Assembly: GCA_947359465.1 (NCBI GenBank)
Contig: OX375881.1
Coordinates: 121,159,967-121,223,966 of the forward strand
DNA length: 64,000 nucleotides
From: Metellina segmentata
Taxonomy: Eukaryota; Arthropoda; Arachnida; Araneae; Tetragnathidae
Reading direction: 5' to 3'
The translations under genes were made by a program, and so were the position numbers. Under the pieces are notes generated by a model that worked only from the letters and a program-made list of their open reading frames with translations, searched no databases and was not told the origin of the DNA. This document shows, one piece after another, positions 23,398-33,488 of the stretch. Every line of letters begins with the position of its first letter. The first letter of the stretch is position 1.

Positions 23398-23404
23398 TTT
23401 CAGT
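23398..23404 (+). promoter_or_regulatory. Possible initiator (TCAGTT)
   Basis: The sequence ctttcagttggtc contains TCAGTT, similar to the arthropod initiator TCAGTY, about 140 bp before the ATG at 23541. No TATA box was seen. This motif is common by chance, so it supports the gene only weakly. Confidence 0.2.
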
Positions 23405-23540
23405 TGGTCTAATTAGGAGCTGTACTCGCGCGGAATGAATCGTTTGGTTTCCGCGGAAAAAGTTCGTAAGTACTCACTTCCGACTCACTCTAAACACAGT
23501 TTTACTTTCTCCGGATGAAGACCGGTACTTCAAGTGATCA

Positions 23541-23729
23541 ATGGCGGTTTCTCGCATCCCCATTTTATTCGTTCTTCAGGCCGCATTCCTCCTTTATGTC
23601 TGCACTGGCTTCCTGAACCCGAAGTACACTCGCGATCTTTTCTTACCAGATGTGTCTTTTGTAAACACAGAAGTCTCGCTCCCTGGATGCCACGCGATTT
23701 CTGTGTTTCCATCCCATTCATTTTTCTAA
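23541..23729 (+). CDS. Candidate secreted-protein first exon
   Basis: The ORF begins MAVSRIPILFVLQAAFLLYV, an N-terminal signal peptide with a short basic start and a 13-16 residue hydrophobic core. A likely cleavage follows CTG, and the rest reads FLNPKYTRDLFLPDVSFVNT. The ATG (23541) has an acceptable context (tcaATGG). The upstream 150 bp are richer in G+C than the surroundings, as in a 5' UTR. It may be the first exon of a gene, with a weak donor gtaaac at 23661 after codon 40, or a 62-codon ORF ending at 23729. No TE terminus or repeat overlaps it. I recognise no family. The signal peptide is visible, but transcription is inference. Confidence 0.4.
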   Translation: MAVSRIPILFVLQAAFLLYVCTGFLNPKYTRDLFLPDVSFVNTEVSLPGCHAISVFPSHSFF

Positions 23730-23907
23730 ATCTCTATATTTTCTCGTATGTGAATTGTTTTATTCATATCCTCCTTTCATCTTCATCGTGTCGTTATTCG
23801 AAGCGCTCTAGCGTCACATAAAAGTGAAGCTAAACTATAGGACTCCTTCAAGCATCGTCAACTAGTATCAACCTCTCCTATAATCACAGGGGCCGTGCTA
23901 GATGTAA

Positions 23908-24576
23908 ATTAGAAGATTGTTTTTTAAATTTTGACTTCAAAAATCCAATTTGTTTACTACAGGTAATTGGTGTATTCTTAAAATCATTTTAGAGATAAAA
24001 ATTCAGACTGTGCAAATAATTAATTATCTAATTAAGATATAATTAGCAAATTAGCATGTTTATGAAGCGTGGTATTTCAAATTCTAATTTGTCCAGAAAG
24101 ACGATTCTTGTTTAAAATTATTCCCAATAATATTCTTCATGTTGTGAACCTCTTTCAAGTTGTTAGAAAAAATAGAGTTTTTTTTACAATTTGTTAATGA
24201 AGAAACGTTAAAAAATCAACGTTTTTTTCAGGAATTTCAATATTTAAATACAAAACAAAAATTCCATTTTTTGACTAAATTCTATGATTGAAATTCAAAA
24301 TTTGCATTGTATTATATAGAGCATAATGATGCAAAAATAACTCCAATAGGTAAATGCATTGCGGAGTTATCACGTTTTGAACAAAGCATCCTATCGCAAA
24401 AACGCAGTTCTTTAGAAATCGAGTTTAAAGTTCTGGAAACACGTCTGTTCATGGTGACAGTACGTAACGAAAGCCCGTGTAAATAAAAACCTATTTCGAA
24501 TATTTGCACCATCTTGCTATCGTTTGAAAGCTAAGAAATTGAACCATATTTTGAATTAATAAAAATATTGATATTA
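23908..24576 (+). repeat. Long dispersed repeat, copy 2 (uninterrupted)
   Basis: Partner of 18491-19299, with the same blocks in order and no SINE at the corresponding site. It ends where the Helitron-like CTAG terminus begins (24577). Confidence 0.8.
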
Positions 24577-26979
24577 CTAGGGGGCCCGCCCCCTGCTCGC
24601 TAACGCTCGCCAACCCCCGGAGGATTGCTTCGCAATTCTCATTGGTTCGCTGCGCGAACCTATGCTCGCTTCGCTCGCATCAATGAAGACACGTGTCCTA
24701 GCAGAGGGGATTGATTACAAAATATATTCCAAAAAAATATTTTTCAAATCTAAATTTGTTGTATTACATAAAAGATATATACAGTACCTCTGGAATCAGA
24801 ATTTAGATGAAAACTTTGAGCAAATTTTTACTTGCAATGTGAGCGCTGCTTTGGAAACTGAATACCCAGCATGTTGTTTGTGTGTACATTTCCCCAGTAC
24901 TCGAGCCACCCATACACTTTTTGACTGAGTTTGTTGTCGAAAGTTGTAGTGCACGCGTCTTGTTGTACTATAATTGTTAGCCTTGAGAAGGACCGTTTTT
25001 TAAATAGCCCTGAAAAGATCCTCCGCGTTCTTAGATTTCTATTACGAACCGCAACAGCTCGTATAAAATTCATTTTTTTTCAATAAAATTTCATCCGATA
25101 ACGCTATAGATTCAAATGACTCGTGAGGCTCCTAGTAAACAAACAATCGCACAATGTTGCCAAAACGCGGTAACAAATAACGTCTTTTTTGCGTGCCACG
25201 TAAGAGAAATATATATATAGATTGTCAATTTTCGTGATTTCTAGTATATACATACACCTAAACAATCGGAGGGTTGCGAGTTTGAATCCAACCGAAGACC
25301 GTCGTGTGCAGAAGGTTTTAGTATGCACGTTAAATATGATTTTTGGTGGAAAATGAAGCGTGGGGATCCAACTCAGATGTGACCTCGTCATCTGAGCCTG
25401 GTTCATAATTACATGGTGTTGTTCTCGAATAATTCCCTTTGGGGGTTGATCCCTTGCCTTAAACAATAGCCCATTGCCGTTGGTTATATTAACTAACTTA
25501 CCTACTTACCGTCTGCTTTTCTCGTTCGTGATAGATTTGCATAACTTTGTGTTTAGCGCAGCTTGGTCTATTCTAAGGCGTTTGTGTTGTAAATCCAAAC
25601 ACCAATCAACTTTAATGCAAAGCTACAGAGAAATAGTTTGGGTAGGCGTTATTTGGTACACCTAACCAACCATCGCTTTTACTTACTTTACTTTACATTA
25701 TTTCTCTACTTTTCTATTTCCTCTATTCTCCGATCTGCAAGTAGTAACACTGTAATTCAAACTGTCTACCCAATCATAATTATGAGCCGATGTGTTTTTA
25801 GAACTGGAAGTGAATGTATTTACTAAAAAAGCTTCAACCATTGTCTGGTTTGATTTATTTAAGGTATTCATTTTAATCCTCTCACTAAGGTTTGTATTGA
25901 CGACGCTTTACCCGAACATAGTCTAGGTATTTACCATGACACGGTAGCGCAAATTTTTGAATCTAATGTTCTTCGTGTTGGAACTAGGTTAAGCTCTGCT
26001 ATATACTACTGTATTGGAAATTTCGTATTCCAGAGGTGAAATAAGTCCACACACTACAGTACAATAAAACAATAAAATTATAAGTAACTTACTCATCGAA
26101 GTTACAGTTCTTAGGTTCGTAAACTTCGTTGCAAGGAACCTATGATAGGGAAAATGCAGAAATTATATTATAGTATTTGAAGAGAGTAATACAAAATCCT
26201 CAATGAACGTATCTTCACGTACTTTATGGACAATTAGCCACTGCATGGATAGCCCGGCGTTGCGTGTGCTAGTTCCGTTTGTGGGGTTATTGGTTTGCTT
26301 CTCAAACCAAATGGGAATTCGTAGCCTATTGGATAACAGCCTTAACAGAGTTGCCTGTGACAATTCTTTTCATGGGGGTCACATTTTCCGTGGTGTATGT
26401 TTGCCTCGCAAACCAAAAAATATAAGTATTTAATTGATAAATCATTTATTAAAAGAAAATAAAACGTATAAGGTATCTATCTGGTGTACAATTTTCCGCC
26501 GATTTCAAATCCATTAAAATTTTTATTCTATTTATAACGATCGCTGATATATAAAAAAGCACTGAAGAACGCCAGTGATGACTTTAATAATTCCTTTTGC
26601 TTCACTCGAATCCGTTTCTCAGGAAATCTAAATGACGTAATATCAAATCAAACGAAGGTCATTCGAATCTGTTCGCTACCATTCGAGACGGAAGGTGAGA
26701 AAAATATGGTATGGTTCCTAAGGCTGACGTCAATTTTGACGTGAGAGATAAATGTCTAAATTTTGGCGCTTCTTCATTTCCGAAAGAAGAAAAAACGGTG
26801 AAAAACTATTAAATTCATTTAAAAAATGTTCTGATTAAATTTTAAAATTCGCCTCGACCCAAAAATCGCAAAACATTCGGACTACCTGTGTGCCAAATCC
26901 CATTACTGTATGTGTCATATATTCGTCAGGACTTTGCGGGTAGAAAACAAACAAACACTTCCTCTTAAAATAGTAGAGA
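24577..26979 (-). mobile_element. Helitron-type element, non-autonomous
   Basis: Read on the minus strand, the 5' end is tctctactattttaagagg after an A. The 3' end has the palindrome gggggcgggcccccta, giving hairpin plus CTAG, before a T. That is the canonical A|TC...hairpin-CTRR|T Helitron form. Near the 3' end are further small hairpins (ggttcgctgcgcgaacc). No Rep or helicase sequence is recognised inside. A type B SINE (25258-25510) sits within it, so the SINE is younger. I did not verify that one element spans the whole distance; two adjoining copies are possible, because a second hairpin block lies near 26300. Confidence 0.55.
25258..25510 (+). repeat. SINE type B, 5' partial
   Basis: Starts at the B-box region (gttgcgagtttgaatccaac), followed by the body (gtgacctcgtcatctgag, gttgatccctt) and a ttacctacttacc tail. 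The A-box part is missing. Confidence 0.7.
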
Positions 26980-27224
26980 TAAATATGTGTTTGGGATAGC
27001 TAAGACTACTCAAAAAATAGGGTCAACGGTAATATTATCCAATTATTGTATATGTAACATTTGAGGTACTCCAAAATAAAATTTTACGTAGCAAGTGAAT
27101 TTGAGCCCTTTATGGCTCAATGGGTTTTATCACTACGCTAGCATCCTGCGAGTTATTGGAAGTGCAGACTCGATTCCTGTACCATATCCTTTATTATGTA
27201 TCAGTAAAACTTCCATTGTGTTTT

Positions 27225-27500
27225 GGGCCGTGGTAGCCCGGTTGGTAGAGTAACGGACTAGAAGCAGGACCAAAGACCGTCGAGTATAAAGTGAGCTGAT
27301 GCACGTTAAATCCGTCGTGGCCTACAATATTCTCACATTGACATGGTGTGGAAGTTTGGGTAGTGGAGTGCTAGCTCGTGTGTGGCCTCGTCATCTGGCC
27401 GTGGTTCAAAATAACGTGGTGTTGTCGAGGGATCTTTCCCTTTGGGGATTCATTCCGTAATGTCGACATTTGTTGTGTTGCTCAAAGTCAGTAGTGTTGA
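27225..27500 (+). repeat. SINE type B, near full length
   Basis: The head reads agcccggttggtagagtaac (A-box-like) and is followed by a shortened B-box region. The body is normal (tcgtcatctggccgtggttc), and the 3' part is diverged. It shows the second head type joined to the same body as the copy at 9171. Confidence 0.75.
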
Positions 27501-28479
27501 CCCCCTGACACCGAGCTGTTGTTAGGAGCATTAGTAGATAAAAATATAAATTAATCCTATTTAAATGAGCCGAAAAGGACTTGCAAATCTACCAGCGTGG
27601 GGTTCCAAATAAATGTCACGAAATAAAAGAGGCGATTGTAGTTTAAAAACCGAGATTCGTAATGAACGCTACAGTGGCCTTAGCGTGTAAATAGTGCGCT
27701 GTACAAATGTATATATTAAAACAGTTACGGCAAGAATTGCTTTCCTCGCAGTCTTCACCACAGTAATGCTAGTATCTGCTTGGTCAGAAACGTTACCAAG
27801 ATACAGTTAACTCTCTGTTTCAAACGACAGTGGGAATTTCAGTAGCAGATAAGTTCAACTTACATCGTTCCATTTATCCTCTCTTCCAGATGCCACAGCG
27901 CAGAACAGAAGCCACGAGAAGTTGAGGTGCTTGAAAAACAACATGGATCACCGATGCGCTTAGCAGTGAAGTTACTTTTAAATGAACGATATCAAAGAAC
28001 CTCGCGCTGCGTCCTTGTTCCCAATGTATTCAACCCTTATACTACTGTTATTAAAGGGAAATGAAATTAAGTTCCTCTAAATATCACCCGCACTCTCGTT
28101 TGAGGTCAATTGCCTCTCTGGCCTATCTAATGGAATTTATTAAAAAAATGCATTAGACAGTTGTTTTATCAATAGGCATCGCAGGGATGTTTCACTTGAG
28201 ATAGAATCTATTGATTTGTAGCATTTATTGAAATAAGCATGAAATATGTTAAAAACCTTTTTTTTTTCAGATAAACAAATGCTATCTAAAATAATTTGAT
28301 ATGAAAACACAAGGGAAATTTTTAGAACTCTAACAAGTATGTATTAATAATTTTACCCTCCGAGAATCACCAGATTTCCGAATAGAAGTAGTATCGCTTT
28401 ACCCAACAAGAGTCTTTTGTAGCATGACTTCTAATCAATTTTGCCCTTCTTCATCAATAGAATCTCTCCTAAGGATTCT
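27501..28479. other. Unassigned AT-rich DNA
   Basis: No ORF, repeat or terminus was recognised. Confidence 0.45.
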
Positions 28480-28970
28480 ATCATAAGGAAATGAGCAACT
28501 GAATCTTTTACGAGGGATTATACTCTGAGGGTAGAGTAAAAAAATGTACCTCATGAAATCTATCTGGAATCGTTTTTCAAAGTATTCCATTTATATAATG
28601 ATATAGTGAACCAATACAATCATTCCAAAAGTTTCTAATCTAACGAAATGAGCAACTGAATCGTTCCAAAGAATTCTGTTCTAAGGGAAGGCCCAATGTA
28701 GTCTCTCTCATAACAAAGGATACTATTCCAAGAAAAGAATCTTTCTAAAAGTTGAAAGAATCTATGGATTCAGTTAGAGGGTCATTCAGTGTGTTGTGGA
28801 ATAAAAAACACTACTTTCTCGGAAATATGATGACTCAGTAACTACATCTATTGGTTGAAATTATCCATGGATACTAACCTTTAGAAATATTCAATTGAAC
28901 CTTCCTTTTTTTAGAATAGTATCCTATGGAATGATTCCTTTGGTCCATTCCTTATAATAGAATCCTCTGA
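28480..28970. repeat. Diverged repeat with aaatgagcaactgaatc blocks
   Basis: The block gaaatgagcaactgaatc occurs at about 28489 and 28645 (spacing near 156 bp), among many tctattctaagg-like motifs. The region looks like decayed repetitive DNA without coding potential. Confidence 0.4.
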
Positions 28971-29289
28971 ATAGATATTCATTATTTATATCCTCGTAAT
29001 ATATATATCAAAGAGATAATTTTTGAGACAGTTTGATAACATTTTTCATTTTTCCTATTTAAACTATCAATAAATAAAAATGGGATGAAATTTCCTACCG
29101 TCATTTCAGACTAAATTTAAAACATTTTTAAATGAAAACTCAAAACTAAATTAAATTTATTTGATTTTTATACAAATAAGGCTTAAACGTAGAACTCAAA
29201 GTGAAAAAAAAATCTCGAGACCAAAATCAAGAAATATAATCACAAGTATAAGCACTTTCGTTCCTCTATGAACGAGTTTTGTTTTGTTT

Positions 29290-29511
29290 TTATTTAAACA
29301 ATTTTGATCTTAATCGTTCATTTTTTATTATGTCTTTCATAAGAAATACGTGAAATCGTTTCAGAATTACAGCATATTTATTTCCATGTTTGGTTGATAT
29401 TTGTTTGACTTCAAAAACAATATATTCTTCATCAATGTTTAATTTGTTTATTTTCTTTATTGGAGTATATTGCAGATTTCTGATACATGTGATCTTTCCG
29501 AAGACATACAT
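29290..29511 (-). CDS. Unrecognised small ORF, possibly OB-fold-like
   Basis: A 73-codon ORF with a mixed basic and hydrophobic pattern: LNIDEEYIVFEVKQISTKHG, then NKYAVILKRFHVFL and a lysine-rich end. The alternation Y.V...K.I.TK.G.KY.V.L...VFL recalls small predicted beta-barrel proteins found in arthropod genomes and in some mobile elements. This is a resemblance from memory, not an assignment. The flanking DNA is very AT-rich, with no TE termini, so chance or decay remains possible. Confidence 0.3.
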   Translation of the reverse strand: MYVFGKITCIRNLQYTPIKKINKLNIDEEYIVFEVKQISTKHGNKYAVILKRFHVFLMKDIIKNERLRSKLFK

Positions 29512-29868
29512 TTATATAAAAATAGCCCGCTGTGTTGCCACCAATGGTACGATAGTTAAAATACATACCTACCACTTATATAGAATTATTTTTCAAAACA
29601 TTTTTTAATATCCAAAGGCTTCAGTCTTTAAATAATCCAAAATTATTATTTTATCATGTATCCAAACAAATATATTTTACTCATTTTATTTACTTTGATA
29701 ATTCGATCTTTTTATGTGTGAAGCTGATTCATTTCTACATTTAAAAAAATCTATTTCTCTAGTAATTATTTTCATTCTTTCATTAAAATTCAAAGTAGTT
29801 GTAGTGTCATAACTCATTTTAAAGCCTTTTACTTTTCTTCTTACATAATCATCGTTTAATATAAACTA

Positions 29869-30200
29869 TATGGACAAAAGTATTTGGATACTCAGAACTG
29901 CTTTCAGAATGAGTGCTTTATTCTTCTATTTATTTACGGGTAGGCATTCCTTTTGCTTGTATTACAACTGCAACACGTCGAGGAATACTTTACACACGTT
30001 CTCTGTACGTTTGGGAAAGAATAGTTCGCCATGCCTCTTGCAAAGCTATGGGAAGGGATTATTGTAAAGATGAGCAGTGTTGTTGCTTCAAGTGCTCGAT
30101 CAGATTGAGATTGGTTCTCTAAAGAGGCTAGTCATCCAAATTCACCTCATTTTCAGGAAACCAGTTCAGCACGCACTTCTCCGGTTGTCCATGTTCATAT
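29869..30200 (-). pseudogene. Tc1-like transposase C-terminal fragment
   Basis: On the minus strand NLIEHLKQQ is followed by LPIALQEAWRTILSQ, then SIPRRVAVVIQAKG. These match the end of the Tc1 DDE domain (NPIEHLW..ALQEAW..IP...MPRR..AVI.AKGG). The element end TA-tatggacaaaagtatttgg lies directly after it, which fits the 3' terminus of a Tc1-like element. The N-terminal two thirds and the other TIR are missing. Several stops are present. Confidence 0.65.
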
Positions 30201-30593
30201 AAAACTTCTTCATCATTTATTCATTTACGAACCAAAACTCACCAGGTTACATGATCTCGAAATAAATTAAAAAAAAAAATTAACTTGGCCGCTGTTGGCG
30301 ATCATTTTTGGAGAATTCTTGGAAACCCGGCTCCTACATGGAAGGGTTGCCATAGAAAAAATTGCATTCGGATAATTGCCTCGGCTGAGAGAGGTTGTTT
30401 TTGTTTTGAGGTGCGATGTACTACATTAGATGAAATGATATCTGTCTTTATGTGCGTGATGTTTTTATCATTTAATTAAATTGTTATTTTTATAAACTCG
30501 TGCTTGGTTATTGAAAGAGAAGAACATCACAAACTTTTTTTACAGTAAATATTATATAACATATTATGGTGATGGTGGTATTAACCCGTGGTG
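30201..30593. other. Unassigned
   Basis: Includes a 64-codon plus ORF (30285-30479) rich in Cys and Phe but without a recognisable family. It is probably chance. Confidence 0.35.
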
Positions 30594-31355
30594 TTGGTTT
30601 GCTTAGCAAACCAAATAGGAATTCGCCGTGACGTCACAATCTCTTGCGAAAATATAAATATTTAATTAAAAATTATATATTAAAAGAAAATCAAGATGTC
30701 TATCTGATGTCAAATTTTCAACAGATTTGAAACCTGTTTCAAGTTTTAATCTATCTCTAACGATCCTGATTTAAAAAAAGAACTAAATAATACTTGCCAA
30801 AATGTTTTTTATTTCCTTTGCTAACTTTCGCTGAAATCGTAAGAGGACAGGAAATGTAATCTGTGTTGTTTTGGAACACCAATATTAGCGCGACGTTACA
30901 TTCTCCTGCGAAATATAAAAGATATTCATTTTAAAAATTTCATTTATTTAAAGAAAATCAAATTTTTAGGCATCGATCTAATGTGAAATATTTTGCAGAT
31001 TTCAATCCGTTGAAAATTTTATTCTATCTTTAACGGTCTAGGAAATAGAAAAAAAAAACACATAACTAAAGTTAAAACTTTGTTTGTTTTTTTGTCTGCT
31101 GGAAAATCATTCCTCCACGCAAAATGAAAACGAAAACGGAAAAAATAAATTTAGAATATGATCCATTCAGTCCAAAAAAAACAATAATAAATAAAGTTCA
31201 TTAAAATCATTTTAAAATGTTCTAGATTGAATTTTTAAAGTCGCCGCGACCCCAAAATTCCAAAAAAATCGAACTACGTGTGTGCCGAATCCTATAACTG
31301 TAAGTGTTTTGCATTCGTCAGGACTTTGCGTGCAAGAAGCAAACACACACTTTGT
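30594..31355 (-). mobile_element. Helitron-related copy, 5' end lost
   Basis: Contains the paired block ggtttgcttagcaaacca and a long AT-rich part resembling 26390-26980, with similar ttcgtcaggactttgcg and caaacacacact near 31312-31350. The final tagtagagat terminus is missing. It shares internal sequence with the Helitron copies at 24577 and 37035. Confidence 0.5.
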
Positions 31356-32607
31356 TGAGTGCAACGCCTGACCGCCGTTTGAAAGGGCGCTGCTGTCGCT
31401 AGCGCAGTTGTAACCACGTGACGTCTGGAGCGTGGGTGCGGAAGCATTCCTGAGTCCGAGGGCGTCGAACAAAGAAAATGTGTCTTGTGAGAGCGCAGCT
31501 CAGAGAGGAGATAATAAATATGTGAGAAAAGTATACAATCCACTTTATTTTTTTCAGTTATGTTGTGATGAATTGTATTTAATTCTTGAAGTGTCAAATC
31601 GAGCTATCGTAGGACCAAAACACACTTCCTTTTATAATGTTAGAGATGATTGGACAATTCGGTGCAGAGATACAGCACATTTAGTGAATCTAAAATCATG
31701 AAAAATTGCCCAATTTCTAAAACTTGAAATTAATTTACATAACAAACTGCTGCAAGTCTAAAGCTATAACTTTCCAGAATTTATTATATATGGTTGGACA
31801 ACAAATCAGACGTTGAAAAGAAATAGGAGGGCGTCGGGTTGTGGACTGCAGTTTGATATGGAATGACTCACATGTAGATCTAACAATGTAAATTTCAACA
31901 ATATCTTATTACAATACATAAAGTCCAATTGTTACAGAAACTTAGAGATATAATAATGCTCAGTTACTTTATAGTTCATTTTCCCGTTAGGATGATACAC
32001 TTCTTTTTGATTCTCAAGTGAGCAACTTAAAAGTTTTCCTGCTATCTTCACTAGCGAAATACGCCAGATTTATAAATGTTTAAATGTTCAGTCTTTCTGG
32101 AATTACCTTCTTTATCGGAGATTCATTGATTCCATTGAAATTCTTGCCCAATTTCCGAACAATGAGGAATCGGGGTTTCAACGTAATGAGAAACATTTTG
32201 TGAGTATTTGGATTTTACGCACAATTAGAAACTAAAGTTTATCGTATGTACTGAAATTTGTTTTAAAAACTATGTATTTAATAACAAATATTTGTAATTG
32301 AAGGGTTTTTACGCAAATAAGATATATTATTAGACTGAGAAGTCTTGTGAATATCTCTAGTCATACACAAGAAGAAACTAAAATTTATCTCATGTATTCT
32401 ACTCATTGTTAGACGTTCTGTTGTTTGATCTAAGTTTTATGAAATGTTACATTAAATGTCTTTTAGCATCAGTTGTTTATGTACCATACCTCAATTTTAT
32501 ATAAAAGGAGAAATCGCTTCTTGAAATAAAAGATCACCACGGTAAGCGTTAAGTATATCTCAATTAAAGATAAAATAAATATTAATATTCCTTATTTCGG
32601 TTGACAG
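31356..32607. other. Unassigned AT-rich DNA
   Basis: Two overlapping ORFs on the minus strand near 31212-31597 and one plus ORF (31432-31701) share a small GC-richer patch. None has a recognised domain, and open frames on both strands argue against coding. Confidence 0.4.
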
Positions 32608-32743
32608 TGAAAAGGCCAAGAGGGCAGTGAACATCAACAAGCCTAGTGGTCTCGCCAAGGGGCCTAGTAGTTTCTCAAAAAGGCCTAAAGGGAAATCTAA
32701 TCGAAAAGCTCAAGTCATAGATTCAGAGGGTCGAGTTAAATAG
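32608..32743 (+). CDS. Candidate terminal exon
   Basis: The sequence ttatttcggttgacag resembles a splice acceptor. It is followed by 44 codons in frame, beginning EKAKRAVNINKPSGLAKGPS, basic and Ser/Lys/Pro-rich, and ending in TAG at 32741-32743. A second open stretch (about 32744-32850) follows in the same frame, reading LINQDEQPYDQLRDITSPDE. The regular codon use within an AT-rich spacer is why I list it. No domain is recognised. It cannot join directly to the 23541 exon at its weak donor, because the phases differ. It could instead be part of an unknown TE. Confidence 0.25.
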
Positions 32744-33016
32744 CTGATAAACCAAGATGAACAGCCCTATGATCAATTGAGAGATATCACGAGTCCAGAT
32801 GAACAACCTAATGGCCAAATAATAGAAGTGTTCATTATTCAAGACTAAGCGTCAACTGACACTAGATATGTCCACACTTGTGCGCTTTCATTTCCAACTT
32901 GCCTTTCAACGTTCAATTCAACATTCAATATAACATGCGTCAACGCATGCCTTATGGCATGCGCTTAGAGGTATGCCCTTCACCTGTCCACACTCGTGCC
33001 TCACTTCAGTTTCAAG

Positions 33017-33160
33017 ATGGATGAAGATGATCCTATTCTGTTAGGAGGAATCAGTGCGGAATAATTAGCGATTAGTCAAGTAAATAAACGTATGAAATCA
33101 AGGCGAGCGATGTGTATGAAGGAATATTTCAAAACGCGTAATGAGCATTTATTAATTTAA
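33017..33160 (+). pseudogene. Harbinger transposase N-terminal fragment
   Basis: Begins MDEDDPILLGGISAE, then a stop, and continues with MKSRRAMCMKEYFKTRNEHL. Arthropod Harbinger-type transposases (HARBI1-like) commonly start with an acidic stretch, an ILLG-like motif, and then a basic RRRFWVRPYLKKRNE-like block, which this resembles. The DDE domain is not found downstream. The assignment rests on this short N-terminal match and on the TIRs. Confidence 0.45.
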
Positions 33161-33194
33161 GTTAAAATTTATTATTATTCGTTGGAGCACACGT

Positions 33195-33488
33195 TCAAAC
33201 GCGATGATTATATTTTCTTTGATTTATTTCGCTGGAATCGTTTGCTGGTGTTTCCTGTTGCGCGCAGAGAATAACAGCTGAATCTGCTTCAAATCGGAAC
33301 AATATTTCCCCCGTAAATAAGTTGTTAAAAAAAAGGAGGAAGGAGTGGTTTTGCGCCGATGTTTTATTCGATCTCGTGTCGGAGTACCAATGCCTCTCGC
33401 CTTGGATGCCGCTAACATGTATGCCTTCTTTTGCTAGTTGATTAAATTCTTGTTGTTTCTGTTGGACTTGAGTTAACCTTTCTCCCAC
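33195..33488 (-). CDS. Unrecognised ORF in the Harbinger-like element
   Basis: A 97-codon minus-strand ORF with a Gln/Glu-rich start, ERLTQVQQKQQEFNQLAKEG, which could be a short coiled coil. Autonomous Harbinger elements often carry a second gene for a Myb/SANT or MADF-type DNA-binding protein, sometimes on the opposite strand. This ORF could be the end of such a protein, but no Myb tryptophans are seen. Another frame over the same bases is also open. Confidence 0.3.
   Translation of the reverse strand: MGERLTQVQQKQQEFNQLAKEGIHVSGIQGERHWYSDTRSNKTSAQNHSFLLFFNNLFTGEILFRFEADSAVILCAQQETPANDSSEINQRKYNHRV

Noticed and set aside
24577..24690. CpG island or promoter
   Set aside because: The GC-rich part is the hairpin-bearing end of a Helitron, repeated at 39829.
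31212..31701. Overlapping ORFs in a GC-richer patch
   Set aside because: Open frames occur on both strands with no recognised domain, so the patch probably reflects composition only.
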